Part shown: positions 33,998 through 44,094 of the stretch, piece after piece
Layout: each line of letters starts with the position of its first letter
How positions within the stretch are numbered: position 1 is the first letter of the stretch
NCBI GenBank assembly: GCA_020555865.1
Contig: JAJCJJ010000001.1
Location: 248,001-312,000 of the forward strand
DNA length: 64,000 bases
Reading direction: 5' to 3'
Origin: a bacterium 210917-DFI.7.65
GTDB lineage: Bacteria; Bacillota; Clostridia; Oscillospirales; Oscillospiraceae
Program-made: the position numbers and the translations under genes
Notes under the pieces: model-generated
Seen by the model: only the letters and a program-made list of their open reading frames with translations
Told to the model about the DNA's origin: nothing
The model's database searches: none

Positions 33998-35266
33998 ATG
34001 AATTATTTAAGAATCATTGGCGGCCGCGCCCTGCAGGGGGAACTGGAGATTCAGGGAGCAAAAAACAGCGTGCTTCCGATTTTGGCAGCGACGTTGCTCA
34101 ATCGGGGGCAAAGCGTACTCCATCGCTGCCCGCGCCTGCAGGATGTGGACGCTTCGATCCGTATTCTGCGCCGTTTGGGCTGCAGTGCGGAGTGGGAGGG
34201 GGACACGCTGTGTGTACATACCGGCGCCATGGCCTGCGGTGAAATTCCCGACGCCATGATGCGGGAGATGCGCTCATCTGTTATTTTTCTGGGTGCGATC
34301 CTGGCACGGTGCGGCCATGCAGTGCTGTCCTATCCAGGCGGCTGCGAGTTGGGGCCGCGGCCCATCGATCTGCATTTGGCGGCTCTGCGGGCCATGGGCG
34401 TAGAAATTGAAGAAAAGGGCGGCTATCTTCACTGCTGTGCCCAAAAGCTGCGGGGCTGCGAGATCATGCTGAGCATTCCCAGTGTGGGGGCCACGGAAAA
34501 TGTGATTCTGGCCGCCTGCGGAGCTGAGGGCGCCACCGTGCTGTGCAATGCGGCGCGGGAACCAGAAATTGTGGATTTGCAGAACTTTTTGAATGCCTGC
34601 GGTGCGGATGTGCGCGGCGCGGGCAGTTCTACGATTGTGGTGCAGGGCGGCAGGCCGCTGCACGATTGTGAGCACACGATCATTGCTGACCGGATTGTGG
34701 CGGCCACGTATCTTTCCGCTGCTGCTGCGGCCGGCGGCGACGTGCTGCTGCGGCGGGTGGATTATCGCCACCTGTCTACCGTGACGGCGGCGCTGAAAGA
34801 AGCGGGCTGTACGGTGCGCAGCCATACGGACTGGGTCCAGCTGCGCAGCGATGGCTGCCTGCGCGCCATTCGTCCGGTGCGGACGGCGCCCTATCCCGGC
34901 TTCCCTACGGATGCTCAGGCTGTGCTGATGGCGGCGCTGCTGAAAGCCAAGGGCACAACAGTCTTTATCGAAAACATTTTTGAAAACCGCTATCGTCATG
35001 TGGATGAGCTGACCCGGCTGGGGGCTGGAATTCGTACGGAGGGACGCGTGGCGGTGGTGTGTGGTGTGGGGAAACTGCACGGGGCCAGAGTGCAGGCAAC
35101 CGATTTGCGCGGCGGTGCAGCACTGGCCGTGGCGGCGCTGACCGCCGAAGGAGAAAGCCGCGTTTCGGAGTTGCAGCACATCGACCGGGGCTATGCAGAT
35201 CTTGCCGGCGACCTGGCCTGCTTGGGGGCAGATATTGTGCGAGTGGACGAAATGGAAAAAAACTGA
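33998..35266 (+). CDS. murA: UDP-N-acetylglucosamine 1-carboxyvinyltransferase
   Basis: 422 residues. The substrate lysine region is QGAKNSVLPIL (K22-N23), and the catalytic cysteine is C116 in SYPGGCELGPRP, the residue alkylated by fosfomycin in sensitive enzymes. It catalyses the first committed step of peptidoglycan synthesis. Its ribosome-binding site lies inside a strong hairpin, implying translational control. It lies between murG and divIB, as in several Firmicutes dcw clusters. Confidence 0.94.
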   Translation: MNYLRIIGGRALQGELEIQGAKNSVLPILAATLLNRGQSVLHRCPRLQDVDASIRILRRLGCSAEWEGDTLCVHTGAMACGEIPDAMMREMRSSVIFLGAILARCGHAVLSYPGGCELGPRPIDLHLAALRAMGVEIEEKGGYLHCCAQKLRGCEIMLSIPSVGATENVILAACGAEGATVLCNAAREPEIVDLQNFLNACGADVRGAGSSTIVVQGGRPLHDCEHTIIADRIVAATYLSAAAAAGGDVLLRRVDYRHLSTVTAALKEAGCTVRSHTDWVQLRSDGCLRAIRPVRTAPYPGFPTDAQAVLMAALLKAKGTTVFIENIFENRYRHVDELTRLGAGIRTEGRVAVVCGVGKLHGARVQATDLRGGAALAVAALTAEGESRVSELQHIDRGYADLAGDLACLGADIVRVDEMEKN

Positions 35267-35343
35267 TATAATACACTATCCCGTTCTGCTGCGCGGGAGA
35301 TGGAACAGGGCGGGAAAAGAATACGGAAGAAAGGAGGATACCT

Positions 35344-36105
35344 ATGGCAAGAAGGCGGCATACGCGCCGGCGGCGGCATCATCGCAGCGTGGCGGTGCTC
35401 TACAAGCTGCTCAGCGTTGTGGTCATCAGCGGAGCTATCGTAGCGGCGCTGACACTATTTTTCAAGGTAGAAACCATCACGGTTTCCGGCACGACGGAAT
35501 ACAGCAGCGAAGAGATTATCACAGCTTCCGGCATCCAGCAGGGCGACAATCTATTTTTATTGAATAAGTATGAGATTTATGAGTCTATCCTGGAAAAGCT
35601 GCCATATGTATCCTCCGTCAGCATCAGCCGCAAACTGCCCGATACCTTGCTGATCGAAGTGACGGACAGTAATCAGGGCGGTGTCATTGAGGATCACGGG
35701 ACCTACTGGGTTCTCAGCGCAGAAGGAAAGATCTTGGGAAAGCGCGCCGAGGCTGGCCACGGCGCATTGATCACGGGACTCACTCTGTCAGAGCCGGAGG
35801 TGGGGAAAAAGGCTGCTGTGGAGGAAGGGCAGGAGCGCGCTCTAAAGCAGCTGCTCGATCTGCTGGCGGCACTGGAGGAAAAAGGGATGCTTCAGGGCGT
35901 CGGAAGTTTTGATTTCTCTCAGGAGTCCGTTATATCGATCAAATACGCGGATCGGTATGTGGTAAAATTTCCCTACGGCGCCGATTTTCCCTATAAACTC
36001 ACGCGGTTGAGCCAGGTGATTGAGCGTCTGGAAGAGCAGGGAGACCAGCGCGCAGGTGTGCTGGATCTGACGGCTGAGGGTGAGATCCATTTTATTCCGG
36101 ACTGA
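35344..36105 (+). CDS. divIB: Cell division protein DivIB/FtsQ
   Basis: 253 residues. A very basic N-terminus (RRRHTRRRRHHR), one membrane helix (about 20-42), then the POTRA domain beginning FKVETITVSGTTEYSSEEI and a beta domain. It helps assemble the divisome with FtsL. GAAAGGAGG precedes the ATG at 35344. Expected size and position for the family. Confidence 0.9.
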   Translation: MARRRHTRRRRHHRSVAVLYKLLSVVVISGAIVAALTLFFKVETITVSGTTEYSSEEIITASGIQQGDNLFLLNKYEIYESILEKLPYVSSVSISRKLPDTLLIEVTDSNQGGVIEDHGTYWVLSAEGKILGKRAEAGHGALITGLTLSEPEVGKKAAVEEGQERALKQLLDLLAALEEKGMLQGVGSFDFSQESVISIKYADRYVVKFPYGADFPYKLTRLSQVIERLEEQGDQRAGVLDLTAEGEIHFIPD

Positions 36106-36134
36106 TACAAAAGAAAAGAGGATACAGTTATTTC

Positions 36135-36896
36135 ATGAAAGAGTCAAAACACATCGGCAAGGTGTCCATCAGTGTGGTCTGTGTGATCTTGGGCATTCTG
36201 CTGGCGCTGCAGTTCAAAAGCGTGCGGGAAAACAACCAGATAGACGCTTTGAATACGACCCGTGTGCAGACGCTGCAGAATCTGCTGGATGAAACGCGGG
36301 AACAGAACGACCGGCTTTCAGAGCAGGTGAAAGAAATGCGCAAAGAGGTGCAGAGTTACCGTGAAGCCGCCGCCGGCAGCAGCGAGCAAAGCGATCAGGC
36401 TCTGTTGGACGAGATTGCCCACCTGCAGTTGGCAGCCGGTATGACCGACGTGGTGGGGCCAGGCATCGAGGTGGTGCTCGAGGACAGCACAGCTGCCAAC
36501 ATCAGCGGCGATGAGGCGGATTATCTGATCCACGACAGTGACATTCTTTCCGTGGTCAATGAGCTGCGCGACGCCGGGGCGGAGGCATTGTCCCTCAACG
36601 GCAACCGTATTCTTGCCACGTCGGAGATCCGCTGCAGCGGGTCGGTGGTCACCATCAACGGACGGCGCACCAGCGCGCCCTTTGTCATTGATGCCATCGG
36701 TGACACGGATACCATGTTTAATGCGCTGATGATGCGCAACGGCGTAGTAGATGTGCTCAAGCAGTGGTCCATCCAGGTAAGCGTCACAGAAGTGGACGAG
36801 CTTCTCGTTCCTGCTTACGACGGTACCATCGAATACCGCTATGCACAGACCGCCACCGAGGATAATGTGACGGACGAAGAAACGGAGGCGTCCTGA
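36135..36896 (+). CDS. DUF881-family protein
   Basis: 253 residues. One N-terminal membrane helix (about 12-28), a coiled coil (LQNLLDETREQNDRLSEQVKE, about 48-75) and the extracellular DUF881 domain (GPGIEVVLEDS, VVNELRDAGAEALSLNGNRI). In many Firmicutes and Actinobacteria the gene lies next to sbp and ftsZ. The function is not settled; a cell-envelope role at the division site is inferred from location. Confidence 0.85.
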   Translation: MKESKHIGKVSISVVCVILGILLALQFKSVRENNQIDALNTTRVQTLQNLLDETREQNDRLSEQVKEMRKEVQSYREAAAGSSEQSDQALLDEIAHLQLAAGMTDVVGPGIEVVLEDSTAANISGDEADYLIHDSDILSVVNELRDAGAEALSLNGNRILATSEIRCSGSVVTINGRRTSAPFVIDAIGDTDTMFNALMMRNGVVDVLKQWSIQVSVTEVDELLVPAYDGTIEYRYAQTATEDNVTDEETEAS

Positions 36897-37300
36897 TGTA
36901 TATTGTACTGAGCGTTTTGCTGGGTGTGCTCATCGGCGCGCTGTTGCCATGGAGCATCCCTGCGCAGTATTCGATTTATGCGGCGGTGATGCTGCTGGCA
37001 GCCCTGGATGCCGCGGCAGGCGGCATCAATGCGCGGCTGCATCATAAATTCCGCGGCTCCCTCTTTGTCTCTGGAGCTTTGGGCAACGGGCTGATTGCGG
37101 TATTCCTCACCTATATGGGCGAGCGCATCGGCATTTCGCTTTATTTGGCGGCAGTGGTGGTGTTTGGTACGCGATTGTTCCAAAACTTTGGAGAAATCCG
37201 GCGAGAACTCTTGACCTTGTCTGGAAACCGTAATACAATAGGTAAAAATACGGACAAAACACAAGAACTGGGGCAAAGCGACCATCTTGACCCGCTGTAA
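36896..37300 (+). CDS. sbp: Small basic protein Sbp (DUF1290)
   Basis: 134 residues. Three hydrophobic helices (about 1-20, 24-45 and 80-105) with the conserved ARLHHKFRGSLFVSGALGNGL and GTRLFQNFGEIRR segments of the DUF1290/Sbp family, and a polar C-terminal tail. It overlaps the DUF881 gene by 1 base (TGATG). The ftsZ promoter lies within its 3' end. Confidence 0.88.
   Translation: MYIVLSVLLGVLIGALLPWSIPAQYSIYAAVMLLAALDAAAGGINARLHHKFRGSLFVSGALGNGLIAVFLTYMGERIGISLYLAAVVVFGTRLFQNFGEIRRELLTLSGNRNTIGKNTDKTQELGQSDHLDPL
37211..37239 (+). promoter_or_regulatory. Internal promoter for ftsZ
   Basis: TTGACC (37211-37216) and TACAAT (37234-37239) have a 17-base spacer. It lies inside sbp, about 106 bases before the ftsZ start, and would allow ftsZ expression apart from the rest of the cluster. 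Confidence 0.6.
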
Positions 37301-37344
37301 AACGCAACGTCTTGTAGTTTGCATAAATTTAAGGAGGAACCATC

Positions 37345-38496
<1,152 letters not shown>

Positions 38497-38511
38497 AATG
38501 GGACAGGCTAA

Positions 38512-38546
38512 GTGCGGTAGGAGAATCTCTCCTGCCGCATTTTTGT
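38512..38546 (+). terminator. Intrinsic terminator after ftsZ
   Basis: A 13-bp stem with GU pairs (38513-38525 with 38528-38540) is followed by TTTTTG. It closes the dcw cluster. Confidence 0.85.
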
Positions 38547-38801
38547 TTAACATCAAAAAGCAGCGGTTCTCCGATGCTCTTTGCAGGAGTCATATGGAAA
38601 ATGGCTGTTGAATCAATGGCAGTTTTAGCGGAAAGCAGAAAAAATTTGCTCCGCGCCTTTGCGATCTGGCTGCGGCGCGGTGTTTTTCCAGATTGTGCCA
38701 TCCAAAATCGCCTGATTTTGTTCCTTGTTTTTTGCTGCTGCGGTGGGCAACGTAACAACGCCGCAGAACCGTGCGGCAAATTTTTGACAAGGGGTGATTG
38801 A
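38547..38801 (+). other. Spacer before spoIVB
   Basis: About 255 bases without a convincing gene. A hairpin (CTGCGG near 38738 with CCGCAG near 38761) is visible. No clear SigF or SigG promoter could be picked by eye. Confidence 0.35.
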
Positions 38802-39878
38802 ATGGATGAACCTTTTTCTTTGCAATCGATTCGCTGCAGGGCGCCGGCTTTCCGGCGTCGGGCCGCCGCTGTTCTGGGCACGCTTATTTTCATTTTTTGC
38901 ATGGCGGCCCCGGCTTATGCAGCCGTATCCAGCGCCGGAAGCGTGTCGGGCCAGTCCCGGACGCTGGTGCCGCTGGGACGCGCCGTGGGCGTCAAGCTGT
39001 TCTCCGACGGGCTGCTGGTGGTGAATCTGTCGGAAAGCGTGACGGAGGACGGTACCGCTTCTCCTGCGCGGCAATGTGGAATCCGTACGGGGGATGTCCT
39101 GCTGGAACTGAATGACGAGGACCTCAAAAGCACAGAGCAACTGCAGACGGCGCTGCAGAAAAACGGCGCGCAGAGCGTTTCGCTGACTGTGAAGCGCGGC
39201 GCCCGGACGTTATCTTTGGAAGCGACGCCGGAAAGCGGAGCCGACGGCGTGTACCGACTGGGCGCTTGGGTGCGGGACAGTATGGCCGGTATCGGGACGA
39301 TGACCTATTATGACCCACAAACGGGGACGTTTGGCGCACTGGGCCACGGCATCACGGATGTAGACACGGCTCAGCTGATGCCCATTTCCTCCGGCGCGCT
39401 GATGTATGCCGATGTAGCGTCGGTAAAGAAAGGGCACAGCGGCACGCCCGGTGAGCTGACGGGAGATTTCAAGCCCTCCCAGGAGCTGGGCGAGTTGACC
39501 TGCAATGCCTCGTCCGGCATTTTCGGTACGTTGAGCGACACCTCTATGGCCTCCGGCGAGGCACTGGAAGTGGCGCGCCGGGACGAAGTGAAATGCGGGA
39601 ATGCGGTGATCCTTTCCAATATCCGCGGTGATAAGGTGGAAGAGTTTTCCATCAAAATTACCAAAATTATGGAAAATGAGGGCGGCGGACGTGACATGTT
39701 GATCCGTGTCACAGATCAGAGACTATTGTCTTCCACTGGAGGAATCGTACAGGGGATGTCCGGTAGCCCGATTTTGCAGAACGGTAAATTGGTGGGTGCG
39801 GTGACACATGTTCTTGTGAGCGACCCGACAAAGGGGTACGCTATCTTGATGGAGCACATGCTTGAGGCAGAACCTTAA
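38802..39878 (+). CDS. spoIVB: SpoIVB serine peptidase (S55)
   Basis: 358 residues. An N-terminal hydrophobic segment (about 20-40) directs export, a PDZ domain follows (GIRTGDVLLELNDEDLKS, about 88-145), then the S55 peptidase domain with GHGITD (H182) and GMSGSP (S320). In Bacillus, SpoIVB is made in the forespore and triggers pro-SigK processing in the mother cell. It precedes spo0A, the conserved spoIVB-spo0A pairing. AAGGGGTG is before the ATG. Confidence 0.95.
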   Translation: MDEPFSLQSIRCRAPAFRRRAAAVLGTLIFIFCMAAPAYAAVSSAGSVSGQSRTLVPLGRAVGVKLFSDGLLVVNLSESVTEDGTASPARQCGIRTGDVLLELNDEDLKSTEQLQTALQKNGAQSVSLTVKRGARTLSLEATPESGADGVYRLGAWVRDSMAGIGTMTYYDPQTGTFGALGHGITDVDTAQLMPISSGALMYADVASVKKGHSGTPGELTGDFKPSQELGELTCNASSGIFGTLSDTSMASGEALEVARRDEVKCGNAVILSNIRGDKVEEFSIKITKIMENEGGGRDMLIRVTDQRLLSSTGGIVQGMSGSPILQNGKLVGAVTHVLVSDPTKGYAILMEHMLEAEP

Positions 39879-40115
39879 GATTTGACCAAAACCCCGCCAA
39901 AGCGACAGATTCACTGAAAAGCCATACGGAGGCCGTCGAACGAAAAACTGCACAAATTACCAAAAATTACCAAATACTCCTTGAAAATACTGTCCGATTA
40001 TGCTACCTTATTAATATAGCAAAAACGAAGCTTCGCAATGCGGCGCAGTAGCTGAGCGCCAATGTGACGGGCTGCGGACCAGCCAAAAATTCTTTGTAGA
40101 GGGTTTGGTATACAA
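39879..40115 (+). promoter_or_regulatory. spo0A upstream region with promoter and possible 0A box
   Basis: TTGAAA (39981-39986) and TACCTT (40004-40009) are spaced 17 bases. CGTCGAA at 39934-39940 is one base from the core of a Spo0A box (TGTCGAA), about 45 bases upstream, which would fit autoregulation. Tandem AAATTACCA repeats lie at about 39954-39974. Confidence 0.45.
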
Positions 40116-40883
40116 ATGGAATCGAAATGGACAGTACTGCTGGCGGATGCCAGTGAAGAGTTCCGAGGCCTACTGATGGCGGCCTTGGCGGAAACAGAAG
40201 AGTTTGAAGTGGTCGCTTCTGTAGGCGACGGTGCGGAGGCGGCACGCCTGGCGGAGGAGAAGCAGCCAGATCTTGTGGTGATGGATATGATTCTGCCAGG
40301 GCTGGACGGTCTTGGACTGCTGGATCAGCTTTCCATCATGAAGGAGAAGCGGCCGGAGGTGATTGTGCTTTCGCAGTTTATGAGCGAGCGGATCATCGCC
40401 GCGGCTATGGAGCACGGCGTTTATTACTATATGACAAAGCCCTGCCGAACAGAATCCTTGCTCGAACGGATGCGTCAGGCGCTGACACCGACGGGCAGCG
40501 CGGCTGGGCGGGGCGCGGTCGAGGAAGGCGTGGAGTTGAGCAGCCAGATTACTTCGATCATTCATGAAATCGGTGTGCCGGCCCATATCAAGGGATATCA
40601 GTATCTGCGCGAGGCGATCCTGATCGCCGTGGAGGATATGGAGGTCATCAATGCGGTGACTAAAGTGCTGTATCCCGAGGTGGCCCGTCGTTATAACACC
40701 ACACCGTCGCGTGTGGAGCGCGCTATCCGACATGCCATCGAAGTGGCCTGGGACCGCGGCGACCTGGAAACACTGCAGAAGTTCTTTGGCTATACGGTGT
40801 CCAACACCAAGGGAAAACCCACCAACAGCGAATTTATTGCCATGATTGCCGACCGGCTGGTGCTGCAGAAACAGCACGCCTGA
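40116..40883 (+). CDS. spo0A: Sporulation master regulator Spo0A
   Basis: 255 residues. The receiver domain has acidic D11, the phosphorylation site D57 (VVMDMILPG) and K107-type KPCR. The effector domain starts near residue 145 ([24 protein letters not shown]) and contains the recognition helix region [19 protein letters not shown]. All expected functional residues are present. Spo0A~P controls entry into sporulation. Gene order spoIVB-spo0A is conserved across endospore formers. Confidence 0.97.
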   Translation: MESKWTVLLADASEEFRGLLMAALAETEEFEVVASVGDGAEAARLAEEKQPDLVVMDMILPGLDGLGLLDQLSIMKEKRPEVIVLSQFMSERIIAAAMEHGVYYYMTKPCRTESLLERMRQALTPTGSAAGRGAVEEGVELSSQITSIIHEIGVPAHIKGYQYLREAILIAVEDMEVINAVTKVLYPEVARRYNTTPSRVERAIRHAIEVAWDRGDLETLQKFFGYTVSNTKGKPTNSEFIAMIADRLVLQKQHA

Positions 40884-40887
40884 AGAA

Positions 40888-40950
40888 ATGCACCAGGTGG
40901 AATTCTGCCGTCTACCTGGTGCATGGCCGCCTGAATTCTGCCTGAAGGCG
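40888..40950 (+). repeat. Two hairpins downstream of spo0A
   Basis: A perfect 11-bp stem (40888-40898 with 40914-40924) is followed by a second with GCCGCCT (40926-40932) against AGGCGGC (40946-40952). Neither has a T run. They precede the actual terminator and may protect the 3' end of the mRNA. Confidence 0.55.
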
Positions 40951-40956
40951 GCGAAA

Positions 40957-40992
40957 AAAGACGTGTCCTCTGAAAAGAGGGCACGTCTTTCC
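40957..40992 (+). terminator. Intrinsic terminator after spo0A
   Basis: A 15-bp stem with one mismatch (40957-40971 with 40976-40990), A-rich before and T-rich after. It may also serve the converging minus-strand gene. Confidence 0.8.
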
Positions 40993-41039
40993 TGTTCAGG
41001 CACTGCGGTATTGCCTATGGAAAAATGCCGCTTTCGCTG

Positions 41040-41735
41040 TTATGCTTTTCGGATGATCCCCATAGGCGTAGATTCCCGGGATTGTCCCAGGGGATTGTCT
41101 TTCAGAATACGGGCGTAGAGATCACGGTCCATGGAACAGTCTGAAACGCCCAAAATATTTCCGCCCAAATCATTGATATCTACGATAATAACAGGATAGC
41201 CGATGTGTTTGGAGATATCGGCGGCCGTTTCGTCCGGGTTCAGAGGACCCAGGACAACGCATTCATTGTAAGGCGGAATGGTGTTGGGGCAGGGACCGTC
41301 AATGGAAGAAGCCTTGGGTCCGGCGATGATATAAAACCAGCCGCGTTTGCGGAAGAGTTTGCCGATGGCGCCGATAAAGGCGGCGAACAGGATACGGAGT
41401 GTACCGCACTCCTGCAGGGCCATTTCCATCGTTTCCGGAATACCAAGACCAATGCCGTGGGGCGTTTTGGTGACAAAGCGGCTCAGCAGCACAGCCAGGC
41501 GGCGGGGATGGATATCTTTCATGTAGATAGCGCGCTTTTGTGTGCAGGCCACGCATTTTTCGGAAATGAACAGCACGTCGCCTTCCACCATGGAAGGAGC
41601 GGCATATGTGGCGCAGACCTCGTTGATCTTGTCCCGATCGGTCACTACGTGAGTGCGGATAGGATGGCGGCGGTACGAAACGCCGTCGACCTCGATGATC
41701 TCGTTTTTTCCTTCGTTGTTGGTCAGCTCATTCAT
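41040..41735 (-). CDS. CofE-like (F420-0:gamma-glutamyl ligase family) protein
   Basis: 231 residues. Conserved segments KTPHGIGLGIPETMEMALQE, FYIIAGPKASSIDGPCPNTIPPYNECVVLGP and VIIVDINDLGGNILG match proteins annotated as F420-0 gamma-glutamyl ligases in Clostridia. True CofE adds glutamate to coenzyme F420, yet Oscillospiraceae are not known to make F420, so the actual substrate is uncertain. The ATG at 41735 is chosen since the upstream extension looks non-coding. It stands alone, converging on spo0A and divergent from folC. Confidence 0.65.
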   Translation of the reverse strand: MNELTNNEGKNEIIEVDGVSYRRHPIRTHVVTDRDKINEVCATYAAPSMVEGDVLFISEKCVACTQKRAIYMKDIHPRRLAVLLSRFVTKTPHGIGLGIPETMEMALQECGTLRILFAAFIGAIGKLFRKRGWFYIIAGPKASSIDGPCPNTIPPYNECVVLGPLNPDETAADISKHIGYPVIIVDINDLGGNILGVSDCSMDRDLYARILKDNPLGQSRESTPMGIIRKA

Positions 41736-41898
41736 ATCATATACCTGTCTTTCTTCTGGTAACCAAAAATAGCACAAAAATGGAACCCCTTTGGCAATAT
41801 CAGCATTATAGCCAGAAATCAAAAAAAATACAAGCCGCATCCTACACAGAATCCGGAAAAAGTTTGTGCGCATCTTTGTTCTTCGTGCAATATTCCTC

Positions 41899-41927
41899 TT
41901 GCATATGCCGTGTCAATGGCATACAAT
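41899..41927 (+). promoter_or_regulatory. folC promoter
   Basis: TTGCAT (41899-41904) and TACAAT (41922-41927) have a 17-base spacer, 35 bases before the folC start. Confidence 0.7.
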
Positions 41928-41961
41928 AGCGGTATCGTTTTTTGCGGAAGGAAGTCATTTC

Positions 41962-43257
41962 ATGACCGGTGAGGAAGCTATTGCCTATATTGAACACATT
42001 CCCTGGCAGGGGGTCCGGCTGGGTCTGGAGCGAACGCGGGAGTTGCTGAAAAAGTTGGGCAACCCCGAAAAGAATCTGCGTTTTGTCCACATTGCCGGCA
42101 CCAACGGCAAGGGGAGCACTGCCGCCATGCTGGCCGCCGTGCTCCAAAGTGCCGGATATCGTACGGGGTTGTATATTTCTCCCTTTTTGCAGGTGTTCAA
42201 CGAGCGTATGAGCGTCAACGGAACGATGATTTCCGGCGAGGAGCTGGGGGAAATCACGGAACAGGTGCGCTTTTCCGCGGAGGCCATGGAAGACCGGCCC
42301 ACAGAGTTTGAGCTGATGACTGCAATTGCGTTCTTGTATTTCCGTCGGCAGCATTGTGACATTGTAGTGCTGGAGGTGGGCATGGGCGGCCGGTTGGATT
42401 CCACCAATGTCATTGGTTCGCCTGAAGCTGCAGTGATCTGCAACATTGGATTGGACCATGTGAAAGAGCTGGGCGGTACTGTGGAACAGATTGCCTTTGA
42501 AAAAGCGGGGATTATCAAGCCGGGCTGCGAAGTGGTGTTGTACCAGCCGGAGAAAGACAGCGTGGCGCAGGTCGTGCGTACTGCTTGCCGGGAACGGAAT
42601 GCCGCGCTGCACGAGGTGGATTTTTCCCAATTGCGGCTTTTGAAGAATTCTATTGAAGGGCAACGGTTTTCCTATCGGCAATGGGAAGATCTGCATATCC
42701 GGCTGCTGGGTTTGCACCAGCTGAAAAACGCAGCGGTGGTGTTGGAAACAGTTGCCGTGCTGCGCGGACGGGGATGGAACATTTCTGACGAGGCAGCGCG
42801 CCGGGGCCTTTCCGAGGCCCGGTGGCCTGGACGGTTTGAAGTGCTGCGTGCCGACGGGCCGGTGTTCCTGGCCGACGGCGGTCATAACCGCCAGTGCGCC
42901 GAAGCAGTGGCGGCGGCGCTGAAAGCATATTTTCCCGGCAAAAACATTCATTTCATTATGGGTGTGCTGGAAGATAAGGATTATGCGTCCATGCTTGCCG
43001 TTTTGGCGCCCTTGGGCGGACGGTTTTATACCGTAACGCCCGACAGTCCCCGCGCGCTCAGCGCGGCGGCGCTGGCACAGGAACTTTCTATTTATGGTAA
43101 ACCGACCGATGTGTGCCAAAGTGCGGCGGAGGCTGTGGCGAAAGCCCTCCGGAGCGCTGGAAAGGACGATGTCGTCTGCTCCGTCGGCTCGCTTTATATG
43201 ACCGGAGAGATCCGGTCGGCCGTGCTCAGCCTGCCTGTACAGGCGGAGCAGGGGTAA
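41962..43257 (+). CDS. folC: Folylpolyglutamate/dihydrofolate synthase
   Basis: 431 residues. The Mur-ligase-like ATP loop is FVHIAGTNGKGST (residue about 40), followed by SPFLQVFNERM, EVGMGGRLDSTNV and LADGGHN near the C-terminal domain. It adds glutamates to folates so they stay in the cell and bind enzymes. GGAAGGAAG lies 7 bases before the ATG at 41962. No terminator separates it from the THF riboswitch and folT, so folate retention and folate uptake may share a transcript. Confidence 0.93.
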   Translation: MTGEEAIAYIEHIPWQGVRLGLERTRELLKKLGNPEKNLRFVHIAGTNGKGSTAAMLAAVLQSAGYRTGLYISPFLQVFNERMSVNGTMISGEELGEITEQVRFSAEAMEDRPTEFELMTAIAFLYFRRQHCDIVVLEVGMGGRLDSTNVIGSPEAAVICNIGLDHVKELGGTVEQIAFEKAGIIKPGCEVVLYQPEKDSVAQVVRTACRERNAALHEVDFSQLRLLKNSIEGQRFSYRQWEDLHIRLLGLHQLKNAAVVLETVAVLRGRGWNISDEAARRGLSEARWPGRFEVLRADGPVFLADGGHNRQCAEAVAAALKAYFPGKNIHFIMGVLEDKDYASMLAVLAPLGGRFYTVTPDSPRALSAAALAQELSIYGKPTDVCQSAAEAVAKALRSAGKDDVVCSVGSLYMTGEIRSAVLSLPVQAEQG

Positions 43258-43273
43258 AAAGTTCATACAAATG

Positions 43274-43379
43274 CTAACAGAGTAGGAACAGGCGCGTTAA
43301 GTGCTGGTCGGACGGGAAGTTGCCGGCCGGACGAGTGGGCCGGAGGCCCAGCGGTGCCTGTTCCGCATTCCGCTGTTAG
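43274..43379 (+). ncRNA. Tetrahydrofolate (THF) riboswitch
   Basis: Conserved THF-riboswitch blocks are visible: AGAGTAGG (43279-43286), CGCGTTAAGTGC (43293-43304), GTTGCCGGCCGGACGAG (43319-43335) and GCGGTGCCTG (43351-43360). The closing stem CTAACAG/CTGTTAG (43274-43280 with 43373-43379) and the stem GGAACAGGC/GCCTGTTCC (43285-43293 with 43356-43364) are perfect. It precedes folT, the classical target. Confidence 0.9.
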
Positions 43380-43417
43380 AAAGGGGAAACAACCGGCGTG
43401 CCATGCATGCTCCGGAG

Positions 43418-43451
43418 CCTCCTTTTTGACAACGCTATGCAAAGAAGGAGG
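43418..43451 (+). promoter_or_regulatory. Ribosome-binding-site sequestering stem before folT
   Basis: CCTCCTT (43418-43424) is complementary to AAGGAGG (43445-43451), the folT Shine-Dalgarno. With no terminator visible, the riboswitch most likely controls translation: folate binding would favour the closed form. Confidence 0.65.
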
Positions 43452-43459
43452 TAACGAAC

Positions 43460-43984
43460 ATGCAATCCAAAAAAATATCATCCCCGCATCTGCAGATCCT
43501 GCTCCGCGTGGCGGTTCTGGCTGCCATGGACGTGCTGCTGATGAATTATCTCGGCATCCACACACAGTATTTTAAAATCGGGTTTTCTTTCGTCCCCATT
43601 GCCCTGTGCGGCATGCTGTACGGCGCCAAATGGAGCACGGCATGCGCGGGAGTGGGCGATTTAATCAACTGCCTGCTCGGCCCGTACGGCTGGTATCCGC
43701 CGCTGACGCTGAGTGCCTGCCTGAACGGCTTTTTGTTCGGCTTTTTCCTCAAAGGGCGCAGTGATCATCTGGGTGCGATCATTGCAGCAGTTGTAACATT
43801 CCAGTTGGGGGTCAGCCTGCTGCTGAACACCTGGTTCCTTTCCCTGTTGTATTCCACACCCTTTTTGGAGTTGATGATCACCCGTGTGCCGCAAGTACTG
43901 CTGATGTTGCCGATTCAGATTATTGTACTGCGCCTGATTGGTTCCAAGCGGCTGGTGACAGCACTGGCCGGCACGGCAGCCTGA
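43460..43984 (+). CDS. folT: ECF transporter folate-binding subunit FolT
   Basis: 174 residues with about six membrane helices (first at 15-32) and the ECF S-component pattern. The stretch FKIGFSFVPIALCGMLYGAKWS and GDLINCLLGPYGWYPPLTLSACLNG match FolT. It binds folate and works with a shared EcfT/EcfA module encoded elsewhere. Control by the THF riboswitch supports the ligand assignment. It ends in a very strong terminator. Confidence 0.93.
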   Translation: MQSKKISSPHLQILLRVAVLAAMDVLLMNYLGIHTQYFKIGFSFVPIALCGMLYGAKWSTACAGVGDLINCLLGPYGWYPPLTLSACLNGFLFGFFLKGRSDHLGAIIAAVVTFQLGVSLLLNTWFLSLLYSTPFLELMITRVPQVLLMLPIQIIVLRLIGSKRLVTALAGTAA

Positions 43985-43997
43985 AAAGAAGCGATCT

Positions 43998-44040
43998 GCC
44001 GGCGCGCCTCCATCGCCAGGGAGGCGCGCCGGCGTTTTTT
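43998..44040 (+). terminator. Intrinsic terminator after folT
   Basis: A 14-bp GC-rich stem (43998-44011 with 44020-44033) is followed by GTTTTTT. Confidence 0.9.
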
Positions 44041-44094
44041 GACGAACGGAAGCATTCACAATTTATTCAAAAAAGAAATACAAATTGGTCACCA

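Noticed and set aside
38574..38801. A 75-codon frame before spoIVB
   Set aside because: No ribosome-binding site, cysteine-rich low-complexity content and no family match.
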